63,922 nt of DNA from Propionivibrio dicarboxylicus (lineage in GTDB: Bacteria > Pseudomonadota > Gammaproteobacteria > Burkholderiales > Rhodocyclaceae): the NCBI RefSeq assembly GCF_900099695.1, contig NZ_FNCY01000024.1, positions 1-63,922 on the forward strand. Reading direction: 5' to 3'. Shown piece after piece: positions 8,455 through 16,476 of this stretch. The position numbers and the translations under genes are program-made. A model generated the notes under the pieces. It had not been told where the DNA came from and ran no database searches. It worked only from the letters and a program-made list of their open reading frames with translations. The first letter of the stretch is position 1. The number at the start of each line of letters is the position of its first letter.

Positions 8455-8650
8455 CGGAAAAGCCCATGACTGCGGGTCATGGGCTTTTTGAGACTTCAAT
8501 CCCGGCACACCCGGCCAGGAAAACCAGCATATAGCTGCTATGGTTGCAACGCTGTCATCTTTAAAGAGCGGAAACAACTAACGACCATACAGTCTCCGTA
8601 AACGCGGCGGGCACTTCACTTCGTATCGGATTCGCCGCAAGTCACGACAC
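8455..8650 (-). ncRNA. Candidate structured small RNA, about 195 nt
   Basis: A promoter with good hexamers and a strong terminator hairpin enclose a stretch with no plausible protein. Predicted folds on the minus strand include GCGGCG pairing with CGCCGC across a 23-base loop (about 8605-8640), the imperfect TGGTT/AACCA hairpin near 8527-8550, a 7-bp TCCTGGC/GCCGGGA hairpin near 8500-8521, and the terminator. The length is near that of 6S RNA, but I see no sequence match to 6S, RNase P RNA, SRP RNA or tmRNA. Identity is unknown. Confidence 0.35.
8458..8489. terminator. Perfect hairpin terminator, able to act on both strands
   Basis: The arms AGCCCATGAC (8461-8470) and GTCATGGGCT (8476-8485) pair perfectly around a 5-base loop. 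Poly-A on the left and poly-T on the right extend the stem. The plus strand ends in five T residues; the minus strand in four, then CCG and four more T residues. It plausibly ends the small-RNA transcript from the right, or a short plus-strand transcript. Confidence 0.8.
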
Positions 8651-8656
8651 GAACTC

Positions 8657-8685
8657 ACTATAGACAAGCGCAACGCAAAAGCCAA
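8657..8685 (-). promoter_or_regulatory. Sigma-70-like promoter for the candidate small RNA
   Basis: On the minus strand TTGGCT (8680-8685) and TATAGT (8657-8662) are separated by exactly 17 bases. The start of transcription would be near 8650. It lies just downstream of the ACT-domain gene's stop codon, so it starts a new transcription unit. Confidence 0.5.
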
Positions 8686-8702
8686 GCCGATACGTGTTTC
8701 CC

Positions 8703-9134
8703 CTAGCGCGACAGCAACTCCACCGGCGCGACGACGTTGACGCCCTGTTGGGACAGGGCTTCGACGGCGCGGTCCGGATCGGTGAAGCGGATGATCACCA
8801 CCGCCCGGCGACCGGCCGCCATGCTGAAAGCGTACATGTATTCGATGTTGAGCCCGGCCGCGTCGGCCTTGGCGAGAATGTCGGCAAGGCCGCCGGCATC
8901 GTCGGGCACCTCGACGGCGACCACCTCGGTCTCCTTGGCCAGGTAGCCGGCCGCCTCAAGCGCCGCCTTGCCGGCCGCAGGGTCGGCAAGAACGAAGCGC
9001 AGGATGCCGAACTCGGCGGTATCGGCGAGCGACAGCGTATGGATATTGACGCCACGGTCGGCCAGGGCCGCACAGGCGGCGTGCAAGCGTCCAGGACGAT
9101 TCTCGATGAAGGTGGAAATTTGCGTGACTTTCAC
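8703..9134 (-). CDS. Tandem ACT-domain protein of the aryl-acetate cluster
   Basis: A 143-residue protein made of two ACT-like halves: MKVTQISTFIENRPGRLHAA at the start, and VVAVEVPDDAGGLADILAKA in the second half. ACT pairs bind amino acids. Stand-alone tandem ACT proteins are commonly linked to phenylacetate-CoA ligase and indolepyruvate oxidoreductase genes in anaerobes. It starts at GTG with a GGGAGG site 8 bases upstream. As last gene of the iorA-iorB-paaK-ACT operon it may sense aromatic amino acids, but no effector can be read from sequence. Confidence 0.8.
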   Translation of the reverse strand: MKVTQISTFIENRPGRLHAACAALADRGVNIHTLSLADTAEFGILRFVLADPAAGKAALEAAGYLAKETEVVAVEVPDDAGGLADILAKADAAGLNIEYMYAFSMAAGRRAVVIIRFTDPDRAVEALSQQGVNVVAPVELLSR

Positions 9135-9184
9135 GGCTCAAGCCTCCCAAAGATGATGAATTCGTGACAGGAGCGAGTACCTAC

Positions 9185-10519
9185 TCACTCGCCACGCTCG
9201 TCCCAGACACGCCGCGCCTTGCCTTCGCTGCGTGGAATGCTGTGCGGCTCGACCAGACGGACGCCGGCGCGAATGCCGGTGATCCGTTCGACGGCATGCG
9301 CCAGACGCTTGTGCAGCGCTTCCATCGCGCTCACCTGATCGCTGAACAGCTCGGCGCCGATCTCGACCTCGACATTCATCTGGTCGAGTCCGTGTTCGCG
9401 CGAAAGCAGGATACGGTAATGCGGCAGCACGCCCTCGACCGACAACAGCGCCGTCTCGATTTGCGACGGGAAGACATTGACGCCGCGGATGATGAACATA
9501 TCGTCACTGCGCCGCGCCACGCGGGCGATGCGCCGTACCGTGCGACCGCAACTGCAGGGTTCGGTGATGATGTGCGTGATGTCACGGGTGCGATAACGGA
9601 TCATCGGCATGGCGCGCTTCGACAGGGTGGTGAGCACCAACTCACCTTCCTCGCCGTCAGGCAGCACGCGACAGGTTTCCGGATCGATGATCTCGGGATA
9701 GAAATGATCCTCGAAGATGTGCAGCCCGGCTTGCGCCGCACATTCGCTGCCGACGCCCGGCCCGATGATCTCGGACAGCCCGTAGATATCGAAGGCCTTG
9801 ATGCCGCTCTCCTGTTCGATGCGGGCGCGCATGCCTTCCGACCACGGTTCGGCGCCGAAAATACCGGTACGCAGCGGCAGCTCGCGCAGATTGATACCGA
9901 GTTCGCCGGCCCGCTCGATCAGGTGGAGGAAGTAGCTCGGGGTGCAGCAGATGCCGGTGACGCCGAAATCGCGCATCAGCATGACCTGGCGGTCGGTGTT
10001 GCCGCCCGAAGTCGGCACGACGGTGGCGCCGATCGCTTCAAGGCCGTAGTGCGCCCCCAGACCGCCGGTAAACAGGCCGTAGCCGTAGGCGTTCTGGACG
10101 ATGTCGCCGCGGTGGATGCCGGCGGCAGAAAAAGTGCGCAGCATCACCGAGGCCCAGACCTGCAGGTCTTCCTGGGTGTAGGCGACGACGATCGGCTTGC
10201 CGGTGGTGCCGCTCGACGCGTGCAGCCGGACGATTTCCGACATCGGGCTCGCAAACAGCCCGAACGGATAGTTGTCGCGCAGATCGGTCTTGATCGAGAA
10301 CGGCAGCTTGGCGATGTCTTCCAGCGTACGCATGTCGGCCGGCGTCACGCCGCGCTCGACCATGCGCTCGCGGAACGGTGCGACATTGGCATAGGCGCGT
10401 TCGACCACCGCCTTCAGCCGCCGCAACTGCAACTCGCGCAATTGCGCCGCAGGCAGATAATCCGGCGCACTGACCGGATGAAAGCCCTGACCGACATCGT
10501 TCCAGTTTTCCCGCATCAT
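9185..10519 (-). CDS. paaK: Phenylacetate-CoA ligase (AMP-forming)
   Basis: The 444-residue adenylate-forming ligase carries the family's AMP-binding signature as LHASSGTTGKPIVVAYTQED, the TPSYFLHLIERA segment, the acyl-adenylate motif YGLSEIIGPGV, and the C-terminal hinge TRDITHI with the cysteine pair CSCGRTVRRI. It converts phenylacetate (or indole-/hydroxyphenylacetate), ATP and CoA to the aryl-acetyl-CoA. The neighbours are iorA/iorB upstream and the ACT gene downstream. There is no aerobic paaABCDE operon in the window, so the context is fermentation or anaerobic use of aromatic amino acids. Confidence 0.92.
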   Translation of the reverse strand: MMRENWNDVGQGFHPVSAPDYLPAAQLRELQLRRLKAVVERAYANVAPFRERMVERGVTPADMRTLEDIAKLPFSIKTDLRDNYPFGLFASPMSEIVRLHASSGTTGKPIVVAYTQEDLQVWASVMLRTFSAAGIHRGDIVQNAYGYGLFTGGLGAHYGLEAIGATVVPTSGGNTDRQVMLMRDFGVTGICCTPSYFLHLIERAGELGINLRELPLRTGIFGAEPWSEGMRARIEQESGIKAFDIYGLSEIIGPGVGSECAAQAGLHIFEDHFYPEIIDPETCRVLPDGEEGELVLTTLSKRAMPMIRYRTRDITHIITEPCSCGRTVRRIARVARRSDDMFIIRGVNVFPSQIETALLSVEGVLPHYRILLSREHGLDQMNVEVEIGAELFSDQVSAMEALHKRLAHAVERITGIRAGVRLVEPHSIPRSEGKARRVWDERGE

Positions 10520-10550
10520 GTTCTTTTCTCCCTGTCATCCCCGGCCGGCA

Positions 10551-11033
10551 TCAACCCGCGACGGCCTGTCGTCCCTGCTCAAAGGCCTCAAGATTGAGGC
10601 GATGGTGTTTCTCGGGGAAACAACCGCGAATCGCGTCTTCCCAGATCTCGAGCGGAATCTCGAGCGAACGGCTGAGGACCCCGAGCAAGGCGACGTTGAT
10701 CGACTTGGCCTGCAGTTTTCCCGGCACCTTCTCGAGCGATGCGGGCGACACCAGCAGCCCGCCCGCTTTCAGCACATGCCGATTGACATCGACCTGGTCC
10801 GGCGCGACGACCACCAGGAAATCGGCCTGCCCGGTCGGAATCATCGGACTATGCACATGCGGCCCGAATCGCACGTCGCTGGCAACCGAACCGCCACGCT
10901 GGCTCATCCCGTGAATCTCGCTCTTCTTGACGTCGAGCCCGCAGCGAAAAGCCGCGTCGGCGAGCACGTCGGAGGCCTTGACCACCCCCTGCCCGCCGAG
11001 TCCTGCGACCACCACATTGATCACCTGAGTCAT
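10551..11033 (-). CDS. iorB: Indolepyruvate oxidoreductase beta subunit
   Basis: A 160-residue protein of the pyruvate:ferredoxin oxidoreductase gamma-domain family. It opens with VVVAGLGGQGVVKASDVLAD (nucleotide-fold glycine motif) and continues with SEIHGMSQRGGSVASDVRFG, the family signature. Together with IorA it oxidatively decarboxylates aryl-pyruvates to aryl-acetyl-CoA. It follows iorA after about 20 bases and precedes paaK by 31, in one operon. It is somewhat shorter than archaeal IorB (near 190-200 residues). Confidence 0.9.
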   Translation of the reverse strand: MTQVINVVVAGLGGQGVVKASDVLADAAFRCGLDVKKSEIHGMSQRGGSVASDVRFGPHVHSPMIPTGQADFLVVVAPDQVDVNRHVLKAGGLLVSPASLEKVPGKLQAKSINVALLGVLSRSLEIPLEIWEDAIRGCFPEKHHRLNLEAFEQGRQAVAG

Positions 11034-11054
11034 ATTCCCTGTTCCCCCTGACGT

Positions 11055-12686
11055 TCAACCATCGACGCGCACGGCGATGCCGATGCGCTTCTCGGCGGCG
11101 GCGCGTTCGTATTGACGGATTTTCGGCGCCGCCAGAATGCACGGCCGACGCGCCACGATCACCACCAGGCGGCCGCTGTCGAGCGCCTGACGCAGCACGT
11201 CGTCGAGCACGACGTCGCTGGCCATCGGATCGACGGTAATGACGTCGGCAATGCCCATCGCCCGTGCGATGTCTTCGAACAGCAGGCGCCCGGTCGCGTC
11301 GTGCAGCAGCGTACGGCCGGTGCCGGGGTGCTCCTGTTGGCCGGTCATCGCCGTCGTGCCGTTATCGACGATCAGCACCACGTGGCCGGTCGGCGGCGGG
11401 TTGTACACCATCTCGGCGAGGCCGGTCAGGCCGCTATGCACAAAGGTCGAATCGCCGATGACGCTGACCACGCGCTTCGCCTGCTCGGGCGGCAGCACAT
11501 GCCGCATGCCGAGTCCGACGCCGATGCTGGCGCCCATGCAGACCAGCGTGTCCATCGCCGTGAAGGGCGGCAGCACGCCGAGCGAATAACAGCCGATATC
11601 GCCCGAAACGATGCAGTCGAGCCGGTTCAACGCCTCGAACACCGGCCGGTGCGAGCAGCCTTCGCAGAGCGCCGGCGGCTTGCCGCCAGGAATTTTGGCC
11701 TCGGGCGAATCGTCGTGTTCAAGGATGCGGCGAACACGGTCGGCGTTGAGTTCGCCGAAACGGAAACGCTCCGGCTTGCCCTCGACGGCGAGTCCTTCAG
11801 CGCGCAGTTCGGTGACGAGGATCCGATCCCCCTCCTCGATGACGACGCAGCGCTCGACCGAAGCGACGAAATCGCGGATCGCCTGCATCGGCAGCGGATA
11901 CGAGAAGCCAAGTTGCAGCAGGCTGGCTTCCGGCGCGACTTCGCGGGCGTGCATCGCGGCGACACCGGAAGCGATGATGCCGAGCGCCTTGCTGCGCGGC
12001 TCGACGATCGTCTGCGCGCAGTTTTCGGCGTAAGCCGCGGCGCGTGCCAGCTTGTCGCGCAGCGCATGATGCGCCGGACGCGCATAGGCCGGAATCATCA
12101 CCCGCGCCGGAATGTTGCGTTCGAAAGACGGCGCCTGCGCCGGTCCCGGCAACGCCGTCTGCGTGACGATGCTCTTGGAATGGCAGGTGCGCGTCGTCAT
12201 GCGCAGCAGCACGGGCTGGCGGAATTGTTCGGACAGCGCGAAGGCGGCAGCGGCGAAGTCGTAGGCCTGCTGCGAATCGGCGGGCTCGAGCATGAGGAGG
12301 CCGGCGGCGCGTGCATAGTGCCGGTTGTCCTGTTCGTTCTGGCTCGACGCCATGCCGGGGTCATCGGCCGAGACGAGCACCAGGCCGCCGGTGACGCCGG
12401 TGTAGGCGGCGGTGAACAAGGCATCGGCGGCGACATTGACGCCGACGTGCTTCATCGTCACCAGCGACCGGCCGCCGGCGAAGGCGACGCCGATGCCGAC
12501 TTCGAGCGCGACCTTCTCGTTTGGCGCCCACTGTGCCTTGCCGCCCAACGCGGCGAAGGCTTCGAGGATTTCGGTGGAGGGAGTTCCGGGATAGCCGGTG
12601 CCGAGCAATACCCCGGCATTGAAGGCGGCGAGCGCGACAGCTTCGTCGCCGGAAAGGAGCATGCGATCAGCGAGCTTGGCAACCAT
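11055..12686 (-). CDS. iorA: Indolepyruvate oxidoreductase alpha subunit lacking its ferredoxin domain
   Basis: From the ATG at 12686 the protein has 543 residues. It contains the N-terminal pyrimidine domain (AAFNAGVLLGTGYPGTPSTE), the conserved ALCEGCSHRPVFEALN cysteine segment, and the thiamine-diphosphate motif VIGDSTFVHSG...DNGTTAMTG. It ends IAVRVDG, just where family members normally run into a C-terminal 2[4Fe-4S] ferredoxin domain; no Fe-S cysteine cluster remains and none is encoded downstream. The frame is open 54 codons further upstream, but that part is unlike the family. The enzyme would need a separate electron acceptor. Substrates are likely phenylpyruvate, indolepyruvate or hydroxyphenylpyruvate. 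Confidence 0.9.
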   Translation of the reverse strand: MVAKLADRMLLSGDEAVALAAFNAGVLLGTGYPGTPSTEILEAFAALGGKAQWAPNEKVALEVGIGVAFAGGRSLVTMKHVGVNVAADALFTAAYTGVTGGLVLVSADDPGMASSQNEQDNRHYARAAGLLMLEPADSQQAYDFAAAAFALSEQFRQPVLLRMTTRTCHSKSIVTQTALPGPAQAPSFERNIPARVMIPAYARPAHHALRDKLARAAAYAENCAQTIVEPRSKALGIIASGVAAMHAREVAPEASLLQLGFSYPLPMQAIRDFVASVERCVVIEEGDRILVTELRAEGLAVEGKPERFRFGELNADRVRRILEHDDSPEAKIPGGKPPALCEGCSHRPVFEALNRLDCIVSGDIGCYSLGVLPPFTAMDTLVCMGASIGVGLGMRHVLPPEQAKRVVSVIGDSTFVHSGLTGLAEMVYNPPPTGHVVLIVDNGTTAMTGQQEHPGTGRTLLHDATGRLLFEDIARAMGIADVITVDPMASDVVLDDVLRQALDSGRLVVIVARRPCILAAPKIRQYERAAAEKRIGIAVRVDG

Positions 12687-12886
12687 GACGATCTGAACAG
12701 GTGAGTGAAAAAAATCGTTGGAAAGCGTCGGCCGAAAAGACCTGGCCGTGCGAGGCGAAAGGCAGAGTATCCTAGCCTTCCTTCGCCCGGTCAATGCGCC
12801 CATCCCCTGATTTGCGGACATCCGAGGCCGCGAACCAATCGCCGACACGACGGTCTACCCACCGTCTCTCTCTGGAAGACTCGATC

Positions 12887-13171
12887 ATGATTTCACTGTC
12901 CGAAGACGCCGTTGCCTATGCCAACGAGAAGCGCTCGCCGATCCATATCGGCCTTCCCTACAAGGTCAGCGGCTGCTGTTTCGACCTGACCGAATCGCCG
13001 GCCGTGGCGCTCGGCGAACCCACCTCGCCGTCGGACTACCTGCGCCAGACGATCAGTGGTGTCACCGTCTTCGTGCCAAAAGAGTTTCCCGAACACGATC
13101 CGATCGTCATCAAGACGCGCAGCCTGCTCGGATTCCGCCAGTTGGTCATCGACGGCTGGAAGCTCGTCTAG
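12887..13171 (+). CDS. Small CC/Se-motif family protein
   Basis: A 94-residue protein beginning MISLSEDAVAYANEKRSPIH, with a GCC pair in VSGCCFDLTESPAVALGEP and a C-terminus VTVFVPKEF...LLGFRQLVIDGWKLV. This layout is that of the family in which the CC pair is replaced by Cys-selenocysteine in some relatives (CC/Se motif proteins), suggesting a redox or metal role. The function is unknown. A GGAAGA site 7 bases upstream supports the start. It is a lone plus-strand gene between two leftward operons. Confidence 0.65.
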   Translation: MISLSEDAVAYANEKRSPIHIGLPYKVSGCCFDLTESPAVALGEPTSPSDYLRQTISGVTVFVPKEFPEHDPIVIKTRSLLGFRQLVIDGWKLV

Positions 13172-13189
13172 GATTTTTGACTCTGCTTC

Positions 13190-13225
13190 AAAAAAAAAGC
13201 CCGGTGACCAACTATTCACCAGGCT
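13190..13225 (-). terminator. Rho-independent terminator closing the long Tct operon
   Basis: On the minus strand AGCCTGGTGA pairs with TCACCGGGCT (one G-U pair) and is followed by nine T residues. It lies about 40 bases beyond the tctA stop and marks the end of the leftward catabolic operon. Confidence 0.85.
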
Positions 13226-13266
13226 GAAGCAATCGAGACGGCCGGCGGCCGTCTCGGCAAGACATC

Positions 13267-14775
13267 CTATTCCTCGTCGACGAAGACCTCTTCGCGCTTC
13301 TTGCTGATCGCCGGCAACGTGATCATCACCATCAGGCCGACGGCCAGCACGATCATCGTCGCCGAAATCGGCCGCGTGACGAAGACGCTCCAGTCGCCGC
13401 GCGCCATCAAGAGCGCCCGACGCAGGTTTTCCTCCATCATCGGCCCGAGCACGAAACCGAGGATCAGCGGCGCCGGCTCGAAACCGAGCTTGTTGAAGAG
13501 GAACCCGACCACCGCGAAAGCCGCCGCACAATAGACGTCGAAGGTGTTGTTCGACAGCGTATAAACGCCGATTGCGCAGAAAGCCATGATCGCCGGGAAG
13601 AGGAAGCGATACGGCACGGTCAGAAGCTTCACCCAGATACCGATCAGCGGCAGGTTGAGGATCACCAGCATCAGGTTGCCGACCCACATCGACGTGATCA
13701 GGCCCCAGAACAGGCCGGGATTGGTCGTCATCACCTGCGGACCCGGCTGGATGCCCATGATCGTCATGGCGCCGATCATCAGCGCCATCACCGCACTGGT
13801 CGGAATGCCCAGCGTCAGCATCGGGATGAACGAGGTCTGCGCGCCCGAGTTGTTGGCGGCTTCCGGCGCGGCGACGCCCTGGATGGCGCCCTTGCCGAAG
13901 GCTTCGGGCGTCTTCGACATCTTCTTCTCGACCGAATACGAGGTGAAGGACGCCAGCATCGGCCCGGCACCCGGCAGCACGCCGAGCAGGCAACCGAGCA
14001 GCGTGCCGCGCAAGGCGGCCGGCGCTGCATCATGAAAATCCTGCTTGCTCGGCCACAGTCCGGTCACCTTCTTGACGAAGATTTCGCGATGTTCCGGCGG
14101 CTTGCCGAGGTTGGCGATGATTTCGCCGAAGCTGAACACGCCCATGGCGATGACGACGAAGTTGATGCCGTCCATCAACTCAGGAATGCCAAAACTGAAG
14201 CGCGGCACCGCGGTAATGACGTCAGTATTGATCTGGCCGAGCAGCAGGCCGAGCACGACCATCGCCAGCGCCTTGGCCAGCGAGCCGGACGCCAGCACAA
14301 CGGCGCCGACCAGGCCGAGGAACATCAGCGCGCAGTATTCCGGCGCGCCGAATTCGAAAGCGAGCGCGGTCAGCGGCGGCGCGAAGGCGGCAACCACCAG
14401 CGTGCCGATGGTGCCGGCGAAGAAGGAAGCCAGGGCCGCCGTCGCCAGCGCGGCGCCGGCGCGTCCGTGCCGCGCCATCTGATAGCCGTCGAGCGCGGTG
14501 ACCACCGACGAGGCTTCGCCCGGCACATTGATCAGGATCGCCGTGGTCGAACCGCCGTACTGGGCGCCGTAGTAGATACCGGCCAGCATGATCAGCGCCG
14601 AGGTCGGCTGCAGCGAGTACATCGACGGCAGCAGCATGGCGATCGTCGCGATCGGTCCCAGGCCCGGCAACACGCCGATCAGCGTGCCGAGCATGGCGCC
14701 GAGGAAGGCATACCAGAGGTTGATCAGCGACAGCGAAGTCTGGAAGCCGATATAGAGGTTTTGAAGCAAGTCCAT
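13267..14775 (-). CDS. tctA: Tripartite tricarboxylate transporter large permease, copy 1
   Basis: The 502-residue, roughly 12-segment membrane protein has the TctA signatures GVLPGLGPIATIAMLLP and GIYYGAQYGGSTTAILINVPG near the N-terminus, and the mirrored GCLLGVLPGAGPMLASF and GVAAPEAANNSGAQTSFIP in the second half. It is the channel of a secondary transporter fed by a TctC receptor and assisted by TctB. It is the last gene of the C1-B1-A1 module and is followed by a terminator. A second TctA with the same architecture lies upstream in the same operon. Confidence 0.95.
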   Translation of the reverse strand: MDLLQNLYIGFQTSLSLINLWYAFLGAMLGTLIGVLPGLGPIATIAMLLPSMYSLQPTSALIMLAGIYYGAQYGGSTTAILINVPGEASSVVTALDGYQMARHGRAGAALATAALASFFAGTIGTLVVAAFAPPLTALAFEFGAPEYCALMFLGLVGAVVLASGSLAKALAMVVLGLLLGQINTDVITAVPRFSFGIPELMDGINFVVIAMGVFSFGEIIANLGKPPEHREIFVKKVTGLWPSKQDFHDAAPAALRGTLLGCLLGVLPGAGPMLASFTSYSVEKKMSKTPEAFGKGAIQGVAAPEAANNSGAQTSFIPMLTLGIPTSAVMALMIGAMTIMGIQPGPQVMTTNPGLFWGLITSMWVGNLMLVILNLPLIGIWVKLLTVPYRFLFPAIMAFCAIGVYTLSNNTFDVYCAAAFAVVGFLFNKLGFEPAPLILGFVLGPMMEENLRRALLMARGDWSVFVTRPISATMIVLAVGLMVMITLPAISKKREEVFVDEE

Positions 14776-14810
14776 GTTCGATCTTTCTCTAAGTCACGCA
14801 GAGGGGCTGC

Positions 14811-15269
14811 TCAGGACAGCGCCGGCCACAAGGGAATGGTCAGCTGCAGACCGTAGATGAAAATGAGATAGGACATGACGGTCAGAATCGCCGCATTGAG
14901 TACTGCGTCCTTCCAGGTGAATTCGCTGCCGCCCGCGGCCGTCATGATGATCATCAGCGGGAAACTGATGACAAAACCGAGCCGCGGCAAGGCGAGACCG
15001 AAGAAAACGATGGCGCCGACGATGCAGAGCAGCGGCCGCCAGGGAATCTTTCCGATCGGATCGCCGTCGGTGCGCTTGCTCGTGAAGGCCGACGTCAGGA
15101 CGACGATGCCGAGCAAGGCGAGAATGATGCCGAGTCCGAAGGGGAAATAGCCCGGCCCCGGACGCACGGCGATGCCAAAATTGTAATTCGTCGCGCCGAT
15201 GGCGAAGGCGCCACCCACGAGGATCAGCAGGACGCCCGAGAGGAAGTCTTTCTGGCTTTTGATTTTCAT
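14811..15269 (-). CDS. tctB: Tripartite tricarboxylate transporter small permease, copy 1
   Basis: From the ATG at 15269 it is a 152-residue, four-segment membrane protein. It begins MKIKSQKDFLSGVLLILVGG, contains RPGPGYFPFGLGIILALLG (the TctB family motif after the first segment) and ends LTIPLWPALS. It sits between tctC and tctA of module 1. The open frame extends further upstream, but those residues do not resemble the family. Confidence 0.9.
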   Translation of the reverse strand: MKIKSQKDFLSGVLLILVGGAFAIGATNYNFGIAVRPGPGYFPFGLGIILALLGIVVLTSAFTSKRTDGDPIGKIPWRPLLCIVGAIVFFGLALPRLGFVISFPLMIIMTAAGGSEFTWKDAVLNAAILTVMSYLIFIYGLQLTIPLWPALS

Positions 15270-15357
15270 GGAGAATCCAGTGTGATGCTGAGAAACCGGC
15301 AGCGTCCGGACGGCTCGCGCCCGGACCGCCACCTTGTCGATCGATGCTATCTCAAGC

Positions 15358-16350
15358 TCAGTCGGCCTTGATGTTGGCGTCCTTGATCAGCTTGGTGTAC
15401 TTGGCGAATTCGTCCGGGCCGTACTTGGCCAGTTCGGACGCGACACCGGAGGCCGGAGCGACGCCGACGCCGCGCAGCTTCTCGATGACCTCAGGCTGCT
15501 TCAGCACCTTCTGCAATTCGACGCTGAGACGATCGACGATCGCTTTCGGCGTCTTGGCCGGCGCATAGAGCGCATACCAGCCGTTCACCGTGAAGTCGGG
15601 GTAGCCCGATTCGGCGAAGGTCGGCACATCGGGAAAGTCGGCCATGCGCGTCTTCGACGAGACGGCGATCGGACGCACCTTGCCGCCCTTGATCAGCGGC
15701 GTCGAGTTCGTCGAGGTATCGAAGATGACGTCGAGGCGTCCGCCGATCAGGTCGAGGATGTGCGCGCTGCCGCCCTTGTACGGGACGTGCGTCAGGTTGA
15801 TCTTGGCCTGCGCGGTGAACATTTCACCGGCGAGATGCAGCGGCGAACCGTTGCCCGAGGAACCGTACATCACCTCGCCCGGCTTGGCCTTGGCGGCCTC
15901 GACGACGTCCTTGAGCGTCTTGTACTTCGAATTCGGGAAGGTGATGACAACCATCGGCGCGGTGCCGAAGAGGCCGATCGGCTCGAAAGCGGTGAGCGGA
16001 TCGTACTCGGCCTTGAACAGGATCGGGCTGACCGCGTTCGAGGCGAAGCCGCCGACGAGCAGCGTATAGCCGTCAGCCGGGGCCTTGGCGACGACGGTTG
16101 CGCCGATCAGCGTGCCGGCGCCCGGCTTGTTGTCGATGATGAACTGCTGGCCAAGGCCTTCGGACAATTTCTGGCCGATCAGGCGACCAAGCATGTCGTT
16201 GGCGCCACCGGCCGGATAGGGCACAACGAGCGTCACCGGCTTGGTCGGATAGGTCTGCGCCTGGGCGAGACCGAAACAGCCGAGACCGGCAACCGCCGTA
16301 GCGGCGAGCAGACGGGTAAAGGTACGACGGGAGAGCAGCGAAGTGGTCAT
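15358..16350 (-). CDS. tctC: Bug-family tripartite transporter receptor (TctC), copy 1
   Basis: A 330-residue periplasmic binding protein. Its N-terminus has a twin-arginine-like segment (LLSRRTFTRLLAATAVAGLG) and cleavage after AQA, so export by Tat is possible. The mature protein shows the Bug motifs YPTKPVTLVVPYPAGGANDM, IIDNKPGAGTLIGA and VMYGSSGNGSPLHLAGEMF. Bug receptors enclose carboxylates between two lobes using backbone contacts, so the ligand cannot be read from sequence. It shares the operon with a second TctC. Confidence 0.93.
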   Translation of the reverse strand: MTTSLLSRRTFTRLLAATAVAGLGCFGLAQAQTYPTKPVTLVVPYPAGGANDMLGRLIGQKLSEGLGQQFIIDNKPGAGTLIGATVVAKAPADGYTLLVGGFASNAVSPILFKAEYDPLTAFEPIGLFGTAPMVVITFPNSKYKTLKDVVEAAKAKPGEVMYGSSGNGSPLHLAGEMFTAQAKINLTHVPYKGGSAHILDLIGGRLDVIFDTSTNSTPLIKGGKVRPIAVSSKTRMADFPDVPTFAESGYPDFTVNGWYALYAPAKTPKAIVDRLSVELQKVLKQPEVIEKLRGVGVAPASGVASELAKYGPDEFAKYTKLIKDANIKAD

Positions 16351-16403
16351 GGCTTCATTCCTTGACGAGGGATTGACGAAGCGATCGCGTCACAGCATCG
16401 ATC

Positions 16404-16441
16404 GGAAAATCGGGCGCCGGGCCGCTTGAAGCGGACCCGGC
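16404..16441 (-). terminator. Intercistronic hairpin between the two tctC genes
   Basis: On the minus strand GCCGGGTCCGCTT pairs with AAGCGGCCCGGC (one bulge) and is followed after GCCCGA by TTTTCC. It lies downstream of tctC2 inside the operon. It could be a partial terminator or an mRNA-stabilising structure that favours receptor expression. Confidence 0.45.
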
Positions 16442-16476
16442 ATTCGGGTGAATCAGAAACGATACAACATGCATTC

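Noticed and set aside
12687-12848. Upstream 54-codon extension of iorA
   Set aside because: The extension shows no similarity to the family N-terminus, which fits exactly from the ATG at 12686.
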